A stretch of 64,000 bases of DNA from the NCBI GenBank assembly GCA_963748095.1, contig CAVVIO010000097.1:62001-126000 (forward strand), written 5' to 3'. This stretch comes from CAVVIO01 sp963748095. Its GTDB lineage: Bacteria; Bacteroidota; Bacteroidia; Bacteroidales; UBA10428. Shown here piece by piece: positions 52,490-62,358 of this stretch. The position numbers and the translations under genes were made by a program. Position 1 is the stretch's first letter. Each line of letters starts with the position of its first letter. Under the pieces are notes generated by a model. It saw only the letters and a list, made by a program, of their open reading frames with translations. It was not told the origin of the DNA and did no database searches.

Positions 52490-53227
52490 ATGGACCTTAT
52501 AACCATATACCGCTCAAATATTCCGGTAGATTGTCATATACTGAAAGGCAGGCTGGAAAGTGAAGGTATCGATGTTTATATTTTCGATGAGAACATTATT
52601 TCGGTACATCCCTTCTACGCAACAGCTGTAAGGGGAGTAAAACTCAGAGTTCCATCCGGTCAGGCAGATATGGCAAAGAAACTGATGAGCCTTATCCGAC
52701 AGGATAAACTAATAGACTCAACAGGGGAATATGAGATAACACCAGTCTTTGAAAACGAACTGATCCGGCAAAATGAAATTCTTGAACTAAAATCACGTAT
52801 CCGCAGGAATCCTTCATTAATAGATAAACCCCACAATATAAAGACTATATGGCTGGATCATGAGGAAATGGAGAAAGTGATAGAATATGAAAAAAGCTTT
52901 CAGGAAATATCCTCCCGAAAACTTGACTTTTCATGGAAACAGTTCTGGTATGAATTATTAGATCCTGACAGAAGTATATTCAAGTACCTACGGGTAAAAC
53001 CGGCAGAATACTTCCTGGAAAAGGAACTGGTTGAAAATTATGAAAATCCGGTTGATTCAAAAAAACAGTATACCTGTCCCAATTGCGGATCACATGAAGT
53101 AAGCTATGGTTATGCTATTGACAACAGGTGGCATATATTGTACCTGATCCTGTCGCTGCTGATAGCCTTCCCTTTCCCTTGGATGAGAAAAAATCATCAT
53201 TGTTTTCATTGTAAACACGATTTTTAA
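52490..53227 (+). CDS. DUF2007-domain protein with zinc ribbon and C-terminal membrane segment
   Basis: The 245-residue product begins with a DUF2007 (PII-like signal-transducer) domain: IYRSNIPVDCHILKGRLESEGIDVYIFDEN. After a helical middle there is a zinc ribbon with CPNCGSHEV and a second pair, CFHCKHDF, at the very C-terminus, on either side of a hydrophobic segment (ILYLILSLLIAFPFPW). The topology would put both Cys pairs on one face only if the segment is re-entrant or peripheral. Function unknown; related proteins are annotated as putative signal-transducing proteins. Confidence 0.75.
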   Translation: MDLITIYRSNIPVDCHILKGRLESEGIDVYIFDENIISVHPFYATAVRGVKLRVPSGQADMAKKLMSLIRQDKLIDSTGEYEITPVFENELIRQNEILELKSRIRRNPSLIDKPHNIKTIWLDHEEMEKVIEYEKSFQEISSRKLDFSWKQFWYELLDPDRSIFKYLRVKPAEYFLEKELVENYENPVDSKKQYTCPNCGSHEVSYGYAIDNRWHILYLILSLLIAFPFPWMRKNHHCFHCKHDF

Positions 53228-53339
53228 CTGAATATACGGATGAGAAATATATCAAAAAGACAAAAGAACCAATACAAAAGAATATCCCTGCTTATTTTGA
53301 AAAAGTATCTGATAAACAATAATCCTAAAAACGTATAAA

Positions 53340-55317
53340 ATGACAAAAAAGGTACTAATTATTTTAATACTCATTACAGGTATCAAAGGCTATTGTTCCA
53401 CAATCGATACTACCATCTTCGATTCGGAACTTGAAAAATCAACTTTTTTGAAATTAGCCGGTTCATCGAATATAGATACAGTGGACCTGTTTATTTCATT
53501 AGGATACGACAATAATGAAGCCAATATTAAAAGTGAAATAAATAGTTATGTGCGAAAGTTGAAAGCATACTGCAAATACAACCAACACGAAGAGACTGCT
53601 AAAAACTATATACCAGTCTGTTCATTCCAATTTTTTCAGGAAATATACAGAAGACACTTATTTTGATAATATATTTTCAACCGGTGAATATAATTGTGTT
53701 ACAGCAAGTGCATTATATGCGTTGATACTTAATCGCTTTGGAATTAAATATAACATAAAGGAAACACCTTCACATGTTTATCTGATTGCTGATCCACAAC
53801 AAACCAGCTATAAAATTGAAACAACACTCCCTTCCGGTGGCCTGATCCGATATGATGATAAATTCAAAAAAAGTTTTATTGATTATTTACATGAAAATAA
53901 GATCATCTCGGATGAAGAATATAATGACGGAACCATCAATAATCTTTTTACCAGGTATTACGAGACCGACAAATCAATAAATCTAAAAGAACTGGCAGGT
54001 GTTCAATATTATAATAAAGCCATATCCCAGCTTAACGATAAAAAATATATGGAAGCCTCAAAGAACATAGAAAAAGCAGAATTTTTATATTCATCTGATT
54101 TTATCAGTTACTTGAAAAATATTATATATGCCAATATTCTGAATAATGAAATACTGGAAAAAAATTACAATGGTAAATATCTGGCAAACTATATAAACAG
54201 CAATCCTAAAAACTTTACTGCCATCCAGTATGGAAAGGATTACTTTAATAATATTTCAAATGAAATGGTTATTAATCATCCGGATATTGAAAATTATACC
54301 AGGTACTTTACCAATTTAATTACCTATTTAAATGATTCAATCCAACAGGAAGATTTTCAACAGGCATATTATACATTTATGGGATATCATCATTATTGCA
54401 AATACAATTATCAGTCTGCACTAAAAGACCTGGAAAAATCTTACAGGATTAATCCGGATAATATGCGTACAAAACAGTTGATTTCAGAAGCTTCGATTAA
54501 ATATCTGATAGTCGATAACAAATATGAATCCAGAATTGATTCGGTTGAAGTATACTTCCAAAAATACGATTTCCTAAAGCATGACAAATCGTTGCAGCAA
54601 TTTCTGATTTATTGCTACGCAAAAGTTATAAGTACTTATTTTCAAAATAACAATCTTTTCCTGGGAGACCGTTACTTAAACAGACTTGAACTATTTATCA
54701 AAGATAATCCGGATATAGAACTCAGTGAGGAATATATAGGTTCGGTGTATAGTGAAGCCGCAGCCTATTATGTTAGAAAACAAAAGTATAATACGGCTAT
54801 GAATATTTTAAAGAAAGGCCTTAATCTGATTCCAAATTCAGGTATGCTGAAAAGTAGGCTCGAAACAATCGGGAATTCAAAAGGCAGCCTGTATGCTTAT
54901 AAAAAAAGCAATGCTTCAAAATCCGATAATAGTAAATATTATAGTACTCTTTCCTATGTAAAAGCTAACAATGAAAAAATAAATAACAATATTGAAAAAT
55001 ATATATATGGTAAATGGACCACTTACAAAATCATTAAAAACGGAGTTCAGGTCAATTTTCCGGTAGAGGAAGGTTTCACCATGTATTTTATGAAAGCAAA
55101 AAAAATAAAATACGTGAGTGAAGGAGAAGTGCTAATAGGTAACTGGGATTATGATAAAACAACCTGTACACTTATATTAACAACGGATGATGATGATCTG
55201 GGAAATATTTATATAATGGTTACAGAAATCAATTCATCAATGATAAAAGGACTGATGTTTTTTGGTGGTGATACAGAAGATTCAAATGAAATACTGTTTA
55301 AGTCGGTAAAGGATTAA
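53340..55317 (+). pseudogene. Secreted transglutaminase-like/TPR protein broken by a frameshift
   Basis: Frame 1 (53340-53666) has a signal peptide (LIILILITGIKGYCS) and ends soon after the T6 run at 53631-53636. Dropping one T joins it to the next frame: FQFFRKYTEDTYFD, then EYNCVTASALYALIL and THVYL-like SHVYLIADP, the Cys and His of a transglutaminase-like domain, then several TPR-like helices (YYNKAISQLNDKKYMEASKNIEKAE, YHHYCKYNYQSALKDLEKSYRINPD) and a C-terminal lipocalin-like part (YGKWTTYKI, LIGNWDYDKTTCTLIL). The break separates the signal peptide from the catalytic Cys. Alternatively the 531-residue second part is a separate gene starting at TTG 53722, but the Cys then falls outside it. 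Confidence 0.75.
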
Positions 55318-55331
55318 ATAAACCTGGAAAA

Positions 55332-55925
55332 ATGGAACCCCTTGAAAACTACCAAAAGGAAAAACTGACAATAGACCTGGTTAAAGCAAATGTATATGCC
55401 ATTCTTATAATTGTTCCTGTTTTTGCAATTTATGGTTTTACTTATTACCTGATATGGCACAGTAAATATGCCGAATTAACATTCCGGGAGCTTTTAAAAA
55501 TACCTGGAAAAGATAGTGTCAGAAATATAGGACTGTTTCTTGTGATTTTTATTGCCGGAATTATTTTACATGAATTTATTCACGGGATAACATGGGCAAT
55601 ATTTACTAAGAAGGGATTCCGGTCGATAAAATTCGGCGTGATGTGGAAAATGCTTACGCCCTATTGTCATTGTAAAGAGCCCTTGCTAATCAGGCATTAT
55701 CTCCTGGGAGCCATTATGCCGGCAATAATCTTAGGCATTATTCCTTCTATCGTTTCGATGATAATTGGTAACCCCGGATTATTATTTTTCGGACTTATAT
55801 TTACCGTTTCAGCCATTGGTGATTTTATGATTATCTATTTACTGAGAAAGGAGAAGATGGATACATTCGTGCTGGACCATCCGTCGGAAGCAGGATGTTA
55901 CATTTTCAGGAAGATTGAAGAATAA
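55332..55925 (+). CDS. DUF3267-family membrane zincin-like protein
   Basis: The 197-residue product has four or five membrane helices and the zinc motif HEFIHG (HExxH, about residues 85-90) inside ILHEFIHGITW, as in DUF3267 putative zinc peptidases. KKGFRSIKFGVMWKMLTPYCHC follows, with the second part of the metal site likely in the later helix (LGAIMPAIILGIIPSI). It starts 14 nt after the broken TPR gene and precedes another membrane gene by 22 nt. Substrate unknown. Confidence 0.85.
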   Translation: MEPLENYQKEKLTIDLVKANVYAILIIVPVFAIYGFTYYLIWHSKYAELTFRELLKIPGKDSVRNIGLFLVIFIAGIILHEFIHGITWAIFTKKGFRSIKFGVMWKMLTPYCHCKEPLLIRHYLLGAIMPAIILGIIPSIVSMIIGNPGLLFFGLIFTVSAIGDFMIIYLLRKEKMDTFVLDHPSEAGCYIFRKIEE

Positions 55926-55947
55926 TTCACATTAAAAACAATTAAAA

Positions 55948-56913
55948 ATGAAAAAAAGTAAGTTATTATCCAACATCGCACCGGTTCTGGTGCTTTTCAT
56001 TTTATCACCGGTAATAGCAGAACTGTTGTTTGGCTCCACCCCTGTCAGCCGTGCATCCCAATTAATTCCGGAATCTCTGTTTTATGGCTCAGGCGCATTG
56101 CTGATACGCGAATTCGTGCGTCGTCGTAACCTGGGATGGTTTTCTGTAATTGTAATGGGAATTGCGTTTGGTATCATCGAGGAATGTATCACATTACAAT
56201 CGGTATTTAATCCCGACTTCATGGGAAATGATTTAACTTATGGAAGGTTATGGGGAGTGAACTGGGTCTGGGGAATGTGTATTATCGGCTATCATGCTAT
56301 CTGGAGTATAACGATACCTATATTTTTTACAGAATTACTTTTCCCTTCCCGGAAAAAGCAATCGTGGCTGAATATTAAAGGAATTATAATTTTTACCATT
56401 CTGTTTATCCTAAGCGCTGTGGCATTCTATACTTTTTTCCAAAAAACTTTTGGTTTTTCAGCATCCCCGATCCAGGTGCTGGTTGCAGCTGTTATAGCTG
56501 CTGGATTAATTTTTATATCCACACGTATTCCCGTTTTTCCGATATTAAAAAACAATCTCAAAGCCCCACCTGCATTTGTTGCCGGAATTATTTCCTTTGT
56601 GGCAAGTGCATTATGGTTTGGAATATTGTACCTGGTATTTAATACCTACTTAAATATATCTCCCTGGTTAGCTGTATTAGCCGGCCTGCTGCTTATACTA
56701 ACGGTACTCTTCTGGGTTTCAAGCCGGACAATAGAGAACCGGACTGAAAGCCATCTGTTTTTTCTTGCAACAGGAAGTCTTTACGCAAGTATGTTGTTTG
56801 GGTTAAATACCCTTTGGTCTGCCAAAAATAAGATCGACATCATTTCCCAGCTGTGCTTTATTATTCTTGTAACTGTATTTTTGAGTGTTGATCAGGAAAC
56901 GGCTATTGGGTAA
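55948..56913 (+). CDS. Polytopic membrane protein, unknown function
   Basis: The 321-residue product is a membrane protein of about eight helices. The segment VMGIAFGIIEECITLQS (about 68-84) has an EE pair in a helix, which recalls CPBP-type proteases, and YHAIWSITIPIFFTELLF (about 113-130) could be the matching His-bearing helix, but the typical CPBP spacing is not clear, so I leave the function open. It is close to the DUF3267 gene and so may be in one operon with it. Confidence 0.7.
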   Translation: MKKSKLLSNIAPVLVLFILSPVIAELLFGSTPVSRASQLIPESLFYGSGALLIREFVRRRNLGWFSVIVMGIAFGIIEECITLQSVFNPDFMGNDLTYGRLWGVNWVWGMCIIGYHAIWSITIPIFFTELLFPSRKKQSWLNIKGIIIFTILFILSAVAFYTFFQKTFGFSASPIQVLVAAVIAAGLIFISTRIPVFPILKNNLKAPPAFVAGIISFVASALWFGILYLVFNTYLNISPWLAVLAGLLLILTVLFWVSSRTIENRTESHLFFLATGSLYASMLFGLNTLWSAKNKIDIISQLCFIILVTVFLSVDQETAIG

Positions 56914-57256
56914 AGAAGTTCAATAAATTACGTCAGAACGAGCTCTTGTTGCCTACCGGGAGAAGCTGCGTGGCATTTTATCGTTCCCATACGACTAGTT
57001 ATTCGTTTATTTTACAGTTTATTCTTTTTTTAAACAACTTATTTCTTGTTTAATATTATTTATATTGCGTTAAATACGATATTTAATACGAATAGAATAT
57101 GTAATATATTATTACAAAACACTTTTTGTATAATATACACCATTTATTTCTTTTTAAAGACGATTAACTTCCTAATTAAAAACCAATAACTGTCTATAAA
57201 AAAAGATATATTATATGATAAAAACCTGTTACTGATTATATAAAACTATATTTTCC

Positions 57257-57361
57257 GCGAAGCAAACCATAAATAATGTGAAGCAAACCATTAGTGATAT
57301 GGTATAAAATATAAACATTGAGAAGTAAACTATAAACTATAGTATAAAAACGATAAACAAA
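57257..57361. repeat. 21-bp-phased repeat array upstream of the XRE regulator
   Basis: Units at 57257, 57278 and 57320 share GAAGCAAACCAT (57259-57270, 57280-57291) or the variant GAAGTAAACTAT (57322-57333); units at 57299 and 57341 share GTATAAAA..ATAAACA. The spacing of 21 and 42 nt places all copies on one face of the helix. It lies 65 nt before the regulator gene. The earlier part of the gap (56914-57256) is AT-rich with nothing else visible. Confidence 0.55.
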
Positions 57362-57426
57362 TAAATTTAAACGAATTTTTTTCTATATTTACACATAAGT
57401 AATAGTATAACCAAAAGAAAAATTTG

Positions 57427-57777
57427 ATGTTAACGTACAATTTCGAACGGGTATTTAAAGCAAAAGGCATCGACAGGCCTTTTACATTTCTGCGGCAGGC
57501 AGGGTTTTCCGATAATTTTGCCACCAAAGTAAAAAACAACCGGGTGAGTCGTCTGGATCTTCGGTTATTGGAAAGGCTCTGTTTGAAATTAGGCTGCTCA
57601 CCTAATGATTTTATGGAATGGACACCTGACAAAGACCAGGTAGTTGATAAAAATCACCCGATAAACGTCATCAAAAAGACGGATAAGATCATAGATATGA
57701 CTAAGACACTGAATTCTGTTCCGTTATCAAAGCTGGAAGAGATTGAAAGGCTGATCAACGAACAATTAAACAAATAA
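57427..57777 (+). CDS. XRE-family helix-turn-helix regulator
   Basis: The 116-residue product has an N-terminal HTH (NFERVFKAKGIDRPFTFLRQAGFSDNFATKVKNN, then SRLDLRLLERLCLKLGCSPNDFMEW) of the Cro/C1-like HTH_26 type and a C-terminal tail of about 50 residues with a short helix. I use ATG at 57427; a TTG directly before it is possible. The 21-bp-phased repeat array upstream is a natural candidate for its own operator, which would make it autoregulated. No target genes are obvious: neighbours are membrane and housekeeping genes. Confidence 0.82.
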   Translation: MLTYNFERVFKAKGIDRPFTFLRQAGFSDNFATKVKNNRVSRLDLRLLERLCLKLGCSPNDFMEWTPDKDQVVDKNHPINVIKKTDKIIDMTKTLNSVPLSKLEEIERLINEQLNK

Positions 57778-57916
57778 TTTATACTGAAATCGGTGTAATC
57801 CTTTCCACACAGGAACCTCATCAAATACTATCCGTTGATAAAAAATGAATTAATGATAATGGAAGCTTTAACCGGTACATCAAGCGAAATGAAATGACCG
57901 TAGGCATTATATTTCC

Positions 57917-58381
57917 TTAGTAAATCCTTCGTAACTTTAAAATAGAGTATAATTCCTGGCAACGCTCGTATTCCTCACGCTTCTTATGATAATCGATCAT
58001 CTCCTCTATAAAGTTGAAGTCATTATAAAAAGGATGTTTTTCATCAAACGGAACAACGCGGCGAACAGTTAACTGAAATATTTCCTCGGGGTCAGTAATG
58101 GAATAAATGTCGATAATGGGTTTATCCTCATCAATTACCGGGGTATTGTGGTATTTTACAAAAAAATCTTCCAGGGTTGAAAGAACGGTTTCCAGATCCT
58201 GGTTTTCCTGTATCAGCCGGTCTACTGTCTCCATATACTCCTGGTAATCTTTTTCTGTAATTTTAGTAAGACCGTCGGCTTTTATCTTTTTCACCATCTC
58301 ACTATGCTTGCTGATAATATCGCGGTTACTATGAACACGCAATTTCAGTTTGGCAATTATTTCCTGGATCAGCTTATGCAT
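57917..58381 (-). CDS. Coiled-coil cytosolic protein of unknown function
   Basis: The 154-residue product is strongly helical and charged, with two long coiled-coil segments (residues about 5-75) and an acidic C-terminal half (DEDKPIIDIYSITDPEEIF). No signal, membrane segment or recognised domain. It may be a structural or regulatory protein. It stands alone, between the XRE regulator gene (convergent) and the acyl-CoA dehydrogenase gene. Confidence 0.6.
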   Translation of the reverse strand: MHKLIQEIIAKLKLRVHSNRDIISKHSEMVKKIKADGLTKITEKDYQEYMETVDRLIQENQDLETVLSTLEDFFVKYHNTPVIDEDKPIIDIYSITDPEEIFQLTVRRVVPFDEKHPFYNDFNFIEEMIDYHKKREEYERCQELYSILKLRRIY

Positions 58382-58568
58382 TTGTCAGATGTTTTTATTA
58401 ATAAACCAATACAAAATTATAACTATTTAACTTTCTTTAAATCAGATTTTGATAAATGCCCTGATTTTTAATGCAAATAATCTGCTGACACACTTTAAAA
58501 TAAATCTGCCGGTTTCTGATATTCCTAATTCAAAAACTGAATGTAATATATCGGAAAGGATAAAATGA

Positions 58569-58598
58569 AAAAAGCTCCCAAGAGGAGCTTTTTTTCAA
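58569..58598. terminator. Terminator after the acyl-CoA dehydrogenase gene
   Basis: GCTCC (58574-58578) with GGAGC (58584-58588) flanked by A-runs and T-runs on both sides gives a 10-bp stem with 5-nt loop, usable in both directions. On the minus strand it ends the etfB-etfA-acyl-CoA dehydrogenase unit. Confidence 0.85.
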
Positions 58599-58611
58599 TA
58601 TAATTATTTTA

Positions 58612-60318
58612 TTATTCCTGTTTGAATTTTCCCAGGTCGTTGATGTTGGAGAACCGTATAAATTCAGATTCAGCTTTATTAGAAGCTCTGCTGTGCTTTA
58701 AGAATATTTCCAGCGATTTCCAGTAATTATGATCGCGATCGGCATCCAGTACCAAAAGGTACCCCATTATAATATTACCCGCCATTTCTACAAGTCTGCG
58801 GGCATGAAAATCGGTATACTCGGTATCATTTACTTGTAACACTTTATTCACAGCATCTTCATATTCTTCCGTCATCCCGATTAGTATCCGTCGGTAAGTA
58901 TGTAACTCAGGCATGATTTCCGTAGTTTCGTATGCCCTGATTTGTTTCAGGTACGTTCCAGTTGTAACTCCCCTTACAGCAGCCACTACCTGAAGTTGTG
59001 TGGTACCTTCATAAATGGAAGTGATCCGGGCATCGCGATAAATTCGCTCGATGGGATAATCTTTCATAAATCCCGATCCACCATGTATCTGCAGGGCATC
59101 GTAAGCAATCTGGTTGCAATACTCTGAAGCCATTCCTTTAACAAGAGGTGTGAATACATCGGCAAGCCGCTGATAATGCTTCATTTCTTCTTTTTCTTCC
59201 TTTTCCAGATCGCGTTCTTCTGAAATATGTGAATAACACTTATAAACATCCACAAACCTTGCTGTTTCATATAATAATGAGCGGCTGGCATCGAGTTTTG
59301 ACTTCATCTTTGAAATCATTTCATAAACAGCCGGAAATTTGATGATTGGCTTTCCAAACTGCTGTCTTTCCTTAGCATAACCGATAGCCTCGCGGTAAGC
59401 AGCTTCCGATATCCCTACTGATTGTGCTGCTATTCCCAACCTTGCACCGTTCATCAGCGACATTACGTACTTGATAAGTCCCAGTCTGCGCTGACCTACC
59501 AGTTCGGCCGGGGCATTTTTAAATACCAGCTCGCAGGTAGGTGAACCAATAATTCCAAGCTTATGTTCTATTCTTCTTACTTTAACCGCTTTGCTGCTGC
59601 GATCGTAAATGAACATTGATAATCCTCTTCCGTCGGCGGTTCCCTCTTCTGAACGTGCCAAAACAAGAGAAATATCGCCATCGCCGTTTGTAATAAAACG
59701 TTTAACCCCGTTCAGGTACCACTGATCTTCCTTTTCGTTGTAACTTGCTTTCAGTTGTACCGCTTGCAGATCCGATCCGGCATCTGGTTCAGTAAGATCC
59801 ATTGCAGCCGTAGCCCCGTTCGATATCCGTGGCAGAAAATTTAATTTTTGCTCTTCGGAAGCAAATTCATGAATGGTTTCTGCACAGTCCTGCAATCCCC
59901 ATATATTCACAAATCCTGCGTCGGCACGTGATACTATGTCGGCAGCCATGGTATAAGGAATAATAGAAAAATTAAGGCCTTCGTATTTCCGGGGTAGTGT
60001 AATGCCCATCAATCCTGCTTTTACAAGGGCATCCAGGTTCCTCTGAGTTCCCGAAGCATACGTCACTCCTTCTTCGGTCAGTTGCGGACCTTCGGCATCG
60101 ACACCTTCCGCATTGGGTGAAATAATATTTCCGCAGATATCGCCTACGATCTCCAGCACCTTATCATAGTTGTCCATGGCATCTTCAAAATCCAGCGGAG
60201 CATAGTCGAATTTATCCTTATCGGCATAATCCCTTTCTTTCAAAGCAACGATCTTCTTCATCAACGGATGGGTAAGATGAAATTTTAATTCCGGATTATC
60301 TGTATAAAAATTGGCCAT
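58612..60318 (-). CDS. Acyl-CoA dehydrogenase, long Bacteroidota form
   Basis: FAD enzyme that introduces the alpha-beta double bond in acyl-CoA and passes electrons to ETF. The 568-residue product has the family core: MDLTEPDAGSDLQAV (FAD loop), GIAAQSVGISEAAYREAIGYAKERQQFGKPI, and LQIHGGSGFMKDYPIERIYRDARITSIYEGTTQLQ with the catalytic Glu in YEGT. It is longer than 380-residue dehydrogenases by a C-terminal helical extension (about 440-568) seen in many Bacteroidota members. etfA lies 49 nt upstream, etfB before that. Chain-length specificity is unknown. Confidence 0.94.
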   Translation of the reverse strand: MANFYTDNPELKFHLTHPLMKKIVALKERDYADKDKFDYAPLDFEDAMDNYDKVLEIVGDICGNIISPNAEGVDAEGPQLTEEGVTYASGTQRNLDALVKAGLMGITLPRKYEGLNFSIIPYTMAADIVSRADAGFVNIWGLQDCAETIHEFASEEQKLNFLPRISNGATAAMDLTEPDAGSDLQAVQLKASYNEKEDQWYLNGVKRFITNGDGDISLVLARSEEGTADGRGLSMFIYDRSSKAVKVRRIEHKLGIIGSPTCELVFKNAPAELVGQRRLGLIKYVMSLMNGARLGIAAQSVGISEAAYREAIGYAKERQQFGKPIIKFPAVYEMISKMKSKLDASRSLLYETARFVDVYKCYSHISEERDLEKEEKEEMKHYQRLADVFTPLVKGMASEYCNQIAYDALQIHGGSGFMKDYPIERIYRDARITSIYEGTTQLQVVAAVRGVTTGTYLKQIRAYETTEIMPELHTYRRILIGMTEEYEDAVNKVLQVNDTEYTDFHARRLVEMAGNIIMGYLLVLDADRDHNYWKSLEIFLKHSRASNKAESEFIRFSNINDLGKFKQE

Positions 60319-60367
60319 TGTTTTCTTATTTAAGTTTTAATCTTTTGCTCTAAAGTAAACCTGAAAT

Positions 60368-61387
60368 TTACTTCGTATTTTTCTTATAATATTTTATCAT
60401 TTTGGGAATGATGTCTTCCAGTTCACCGGTAATAACATAATCGGCAATCTTATTGATGGGCGCATACGGATCGTTATTGATGGCTATAATGATGGATGAA
60501 TCCTGCATTCCGGCAACATGCTGTATCTGGCCCGAAATTCCGCAGGCAATATACAGTTTCGGACGTACAGTCACGCCGGTTTGTCCAATCTGCCTGTCGT
60601 GGCCGGCAAATCCTGCGTCGACGGCAGCACGTGAAGCTCCCACTTCAGCACCGATAACTTCAGCCAGTTGAAACAACAGATCGAAATTTTCCTTTGATCC
60701 TACTCCGTATCCGCCCGAAACGATGATCGATGAATTTTTAATATTCACTTTTGAAGTTTCCATATGACGGTCGATAATGCTCACCACAAAATCCTTATCG
60801 GTAACATATTTCGATACATCTATTTTTTTCACTTCGCCTTTGTGTGAAACAGAATAGATTTCTTTTTTCATCACTCCTTCACGTACCGTAGCCATTTGCG
60901 GACGATGATCGGGATTGATAATGGTAGCTACAATATTACCTCCGAAAGCCGGACGTATCTGGTAAAGCAATTGATCATATTTCTTATTCACTTTCTTGTC
61001 CTCATGGTCGCCAATAACCAGGCTGGTACAGTCGGCAGTGAGGCCGCTCTTTAGTGCAGATGAAACCCTGGGGCCCAGATCGCGTCCCATGCTGGTAGCT
61101 CCAAGCAATGCAATCTGTGGTTTTTCTTCCTGGAATAGTTTAACGATAATAGCGTTAAAAGGTAATGTGGTATAGGGATCCAGCCTGCTATCATCGGCAA
61201 TCCACACTACGTCGGCGCCATAAGGAAATACCTGTTTCTCGATACCATCCAGCTTATGCCCGATCACCAATGCTTCTAACTTACATTTTAATTCGTTGGC
61301 AAGCGTTTTTCCTTTAGTCAGCAATTCCAGGCTAACATCGGCAATTTTGCCTTCATCGAGTTCACATATTACAAATAGATTGTTCAC
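60368..61387 (-). CDS. etfA: Electron transfer flavoprotein alpha subunit
   Basis: The 339-residue product has the ETF alpha signature: C-terminal FAD-binding domain with IVSGGYGVGSKENFDLL, GAEVGASRAAVDAGFAGHDRQIGQTG, YIACGISGQIQHVAGMQDSSIIIAINNDPYAPI. The N-terminal domain (LEGKIADVSLELLTKG...) pairs with EtfB. It follows etfB by 51 nt and precedes the acyl-CoA dehydrogenase, giving a dedicated electron chain. Whether the pair is bifurcating cannot be decided by eye. Confidence 0.95.
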   Translation of the reverse strand: MNNLFVICELDEGKIADVSLELLTKGKTLANELKCKLEALVIGHKLDGIEKQVFPYGADVVWIADDSRLDPYTTLPFNAIIVKLFQEEKPQIALLGATSMGRDLGPRVSSALKSGLTADCTSLVIGDHEDKKVNKKYDQLLYQIRPAFGGNIVATIINPDHRPQMATVREGVMKKEIYSVSHKGEVKKIDVSKYVTDKDFVVSIIDRHMETSKVNIKNSSIIVSGGYGVGSKENFDLLFQLAEVIGAEVGASRAAVDAGFAGHDRQIGQTGVTVRPKLYIACGISGQIQHVAGMQDSSIIIAINNDPYAPINKIADYVITGELEDIIPKMIKYYKKNTK

Positions 61388-61438
61388 TTCTTTCTGTTTT
61401 AATTATTAAAATTCATCGTGAATAGACTGTGGAATATT

Positions 61439-62314
61439 CTATCCCAGTGTATGGTTTTCGATAAGTTCTTTCATCAGTTCCTCGATACCAGCATCATCTT
61501 TATTGATATTTCTGACCTCTTTCGCCTGAAAAACGATATTCTCAATTTTCTTTACCTTGGTTGGTGATCCTTTCAGCCCTAACTGTTCCACGTCGGTTTC
61601 AATATCGTTAATACTCCACTCCTCAATATTCAGATAAGGTCTGTCGTTATAAAGGGTGATATAATCTTCCGAAGTATCCTGCCTTTCCGTAATAGTAGCT
61701 GCATGTTTGAATTTCATCACCGCTTTGGCATTTCGTGGCCGGCATTCTGGAGCTGAGCTGTTTACGGTAACTACAAGAGGTATGGGACTTTCAACTAATT
61801 CCACTCCTCTTTCCAGTCGTCTTTTCACAGTAACTTTTCCATTTTTCACCTCTACAATTTCCTCTGCATAGGTTATCTGAGGTATCGACAGTTTTTCGGC
61901 CACCTGCGGGCCAACCTGGGCTGTGTCTCCATCGATTGCCTGCCTGCCTGAAATAATTAGGTCGTAGTCTTTTATTTTTTTTATGGCACATGCAAGCGCA
62001 TAGGAAGTTGCCAGTGTATCGGCCCCGGCAAATGCCCGGTCGGTAAGCAGGTAGCCATTATCGGCTCCCCTGTAAAATCCTTCCCTGATAATCTCGGCAG
62101 CCCTTCCGGGACCCATTGTCAGCAGGGTCACTGTAGTACCTGGAAATTTATCCTTAAGTCGCAAGGCCTGTTCGAGTGCATTTAAATCTTCAGGATTAAA
62201 GATTGCGGCGAGCGCTGCCCTGTTGACAGTACCATCGGCTTTCATCGCATCTTTCCCTACATTACGCGTGTCGGGAACCTGCTTGGCCAGAACAATAATT
62301 TTTAAACCCTTCAT
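61439..62314 (-). CDS. etfB: Electron transfer flavoprotein beta subunit
   Basis: The 291-residue product begins KIIVLAKQVPDTRNV, the usual EtfB start, and has NPEDLNALEQALRLKDKF, LTMGPGRAAEIIREGFYRGAD and LIISGRQAIDGDTAQVGPQVAEKL, the nucleotide-binding motifs. It is somewhat longer at the C-terminus than E. coli-type EtfB, as is common for Bacteroidota. Upstream lies a Bacteroidota -7 box and then the terminator of the rpoC-DUF3467 unit, so it is the first gene of its operon. Confidence 0.95.
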   Translation of the reverse strand: MKGLKIIVLAKQVPDTRNVGKDAMKADGTVNRAALAAIFNPEDLNALEQALRLKDKFPGTTVTLLTMGPGRAAEIIREGFYRGADNGYLLTDRAFAGADTLATSYALACAIKKIKDYDLIISGRQAIDGDTAQVGPQVAEKLSIPQITYAEEIVEVKNGKVTVKRRLERGVELVESPIPLVVTVNSSAPECRPRNAKAVMKFKHAATITERQDTSEDYITLYNDRPYLNIEEWSINDIETDVEQLGLKGSPTKVKKIENIVFQAKEVRNINKDDAGIEELMKELIENHTLG

Positions 62315-62350
62315 AGTTATAACATTTCTACTTTAAAAAAATTGAGTTGA

Positions 62351-62358
62351 CAAATATA
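62351..62358 (-). promoter_or_regulatory. Promoter -7 box of the etfBA-acyl-CoA dehydrogenase operon
   Basis: TATATTTG on the minus strand matches TAnnTTTG. It lies 36 nt before the etfB ATG, and a TTG at about 62378-62380 is at a spacing that fits a -33 element. Confidence 0.5.

Noticed and set aside
57257..57361. CRISPR array or replication origin for the phased repeats.
   Set aside because: Repeats are only about 12 nt conserved, unit length 21 nt leaves no spacers, and there is no Cas gene, replication initiator or DnaA-box cluster nearby.
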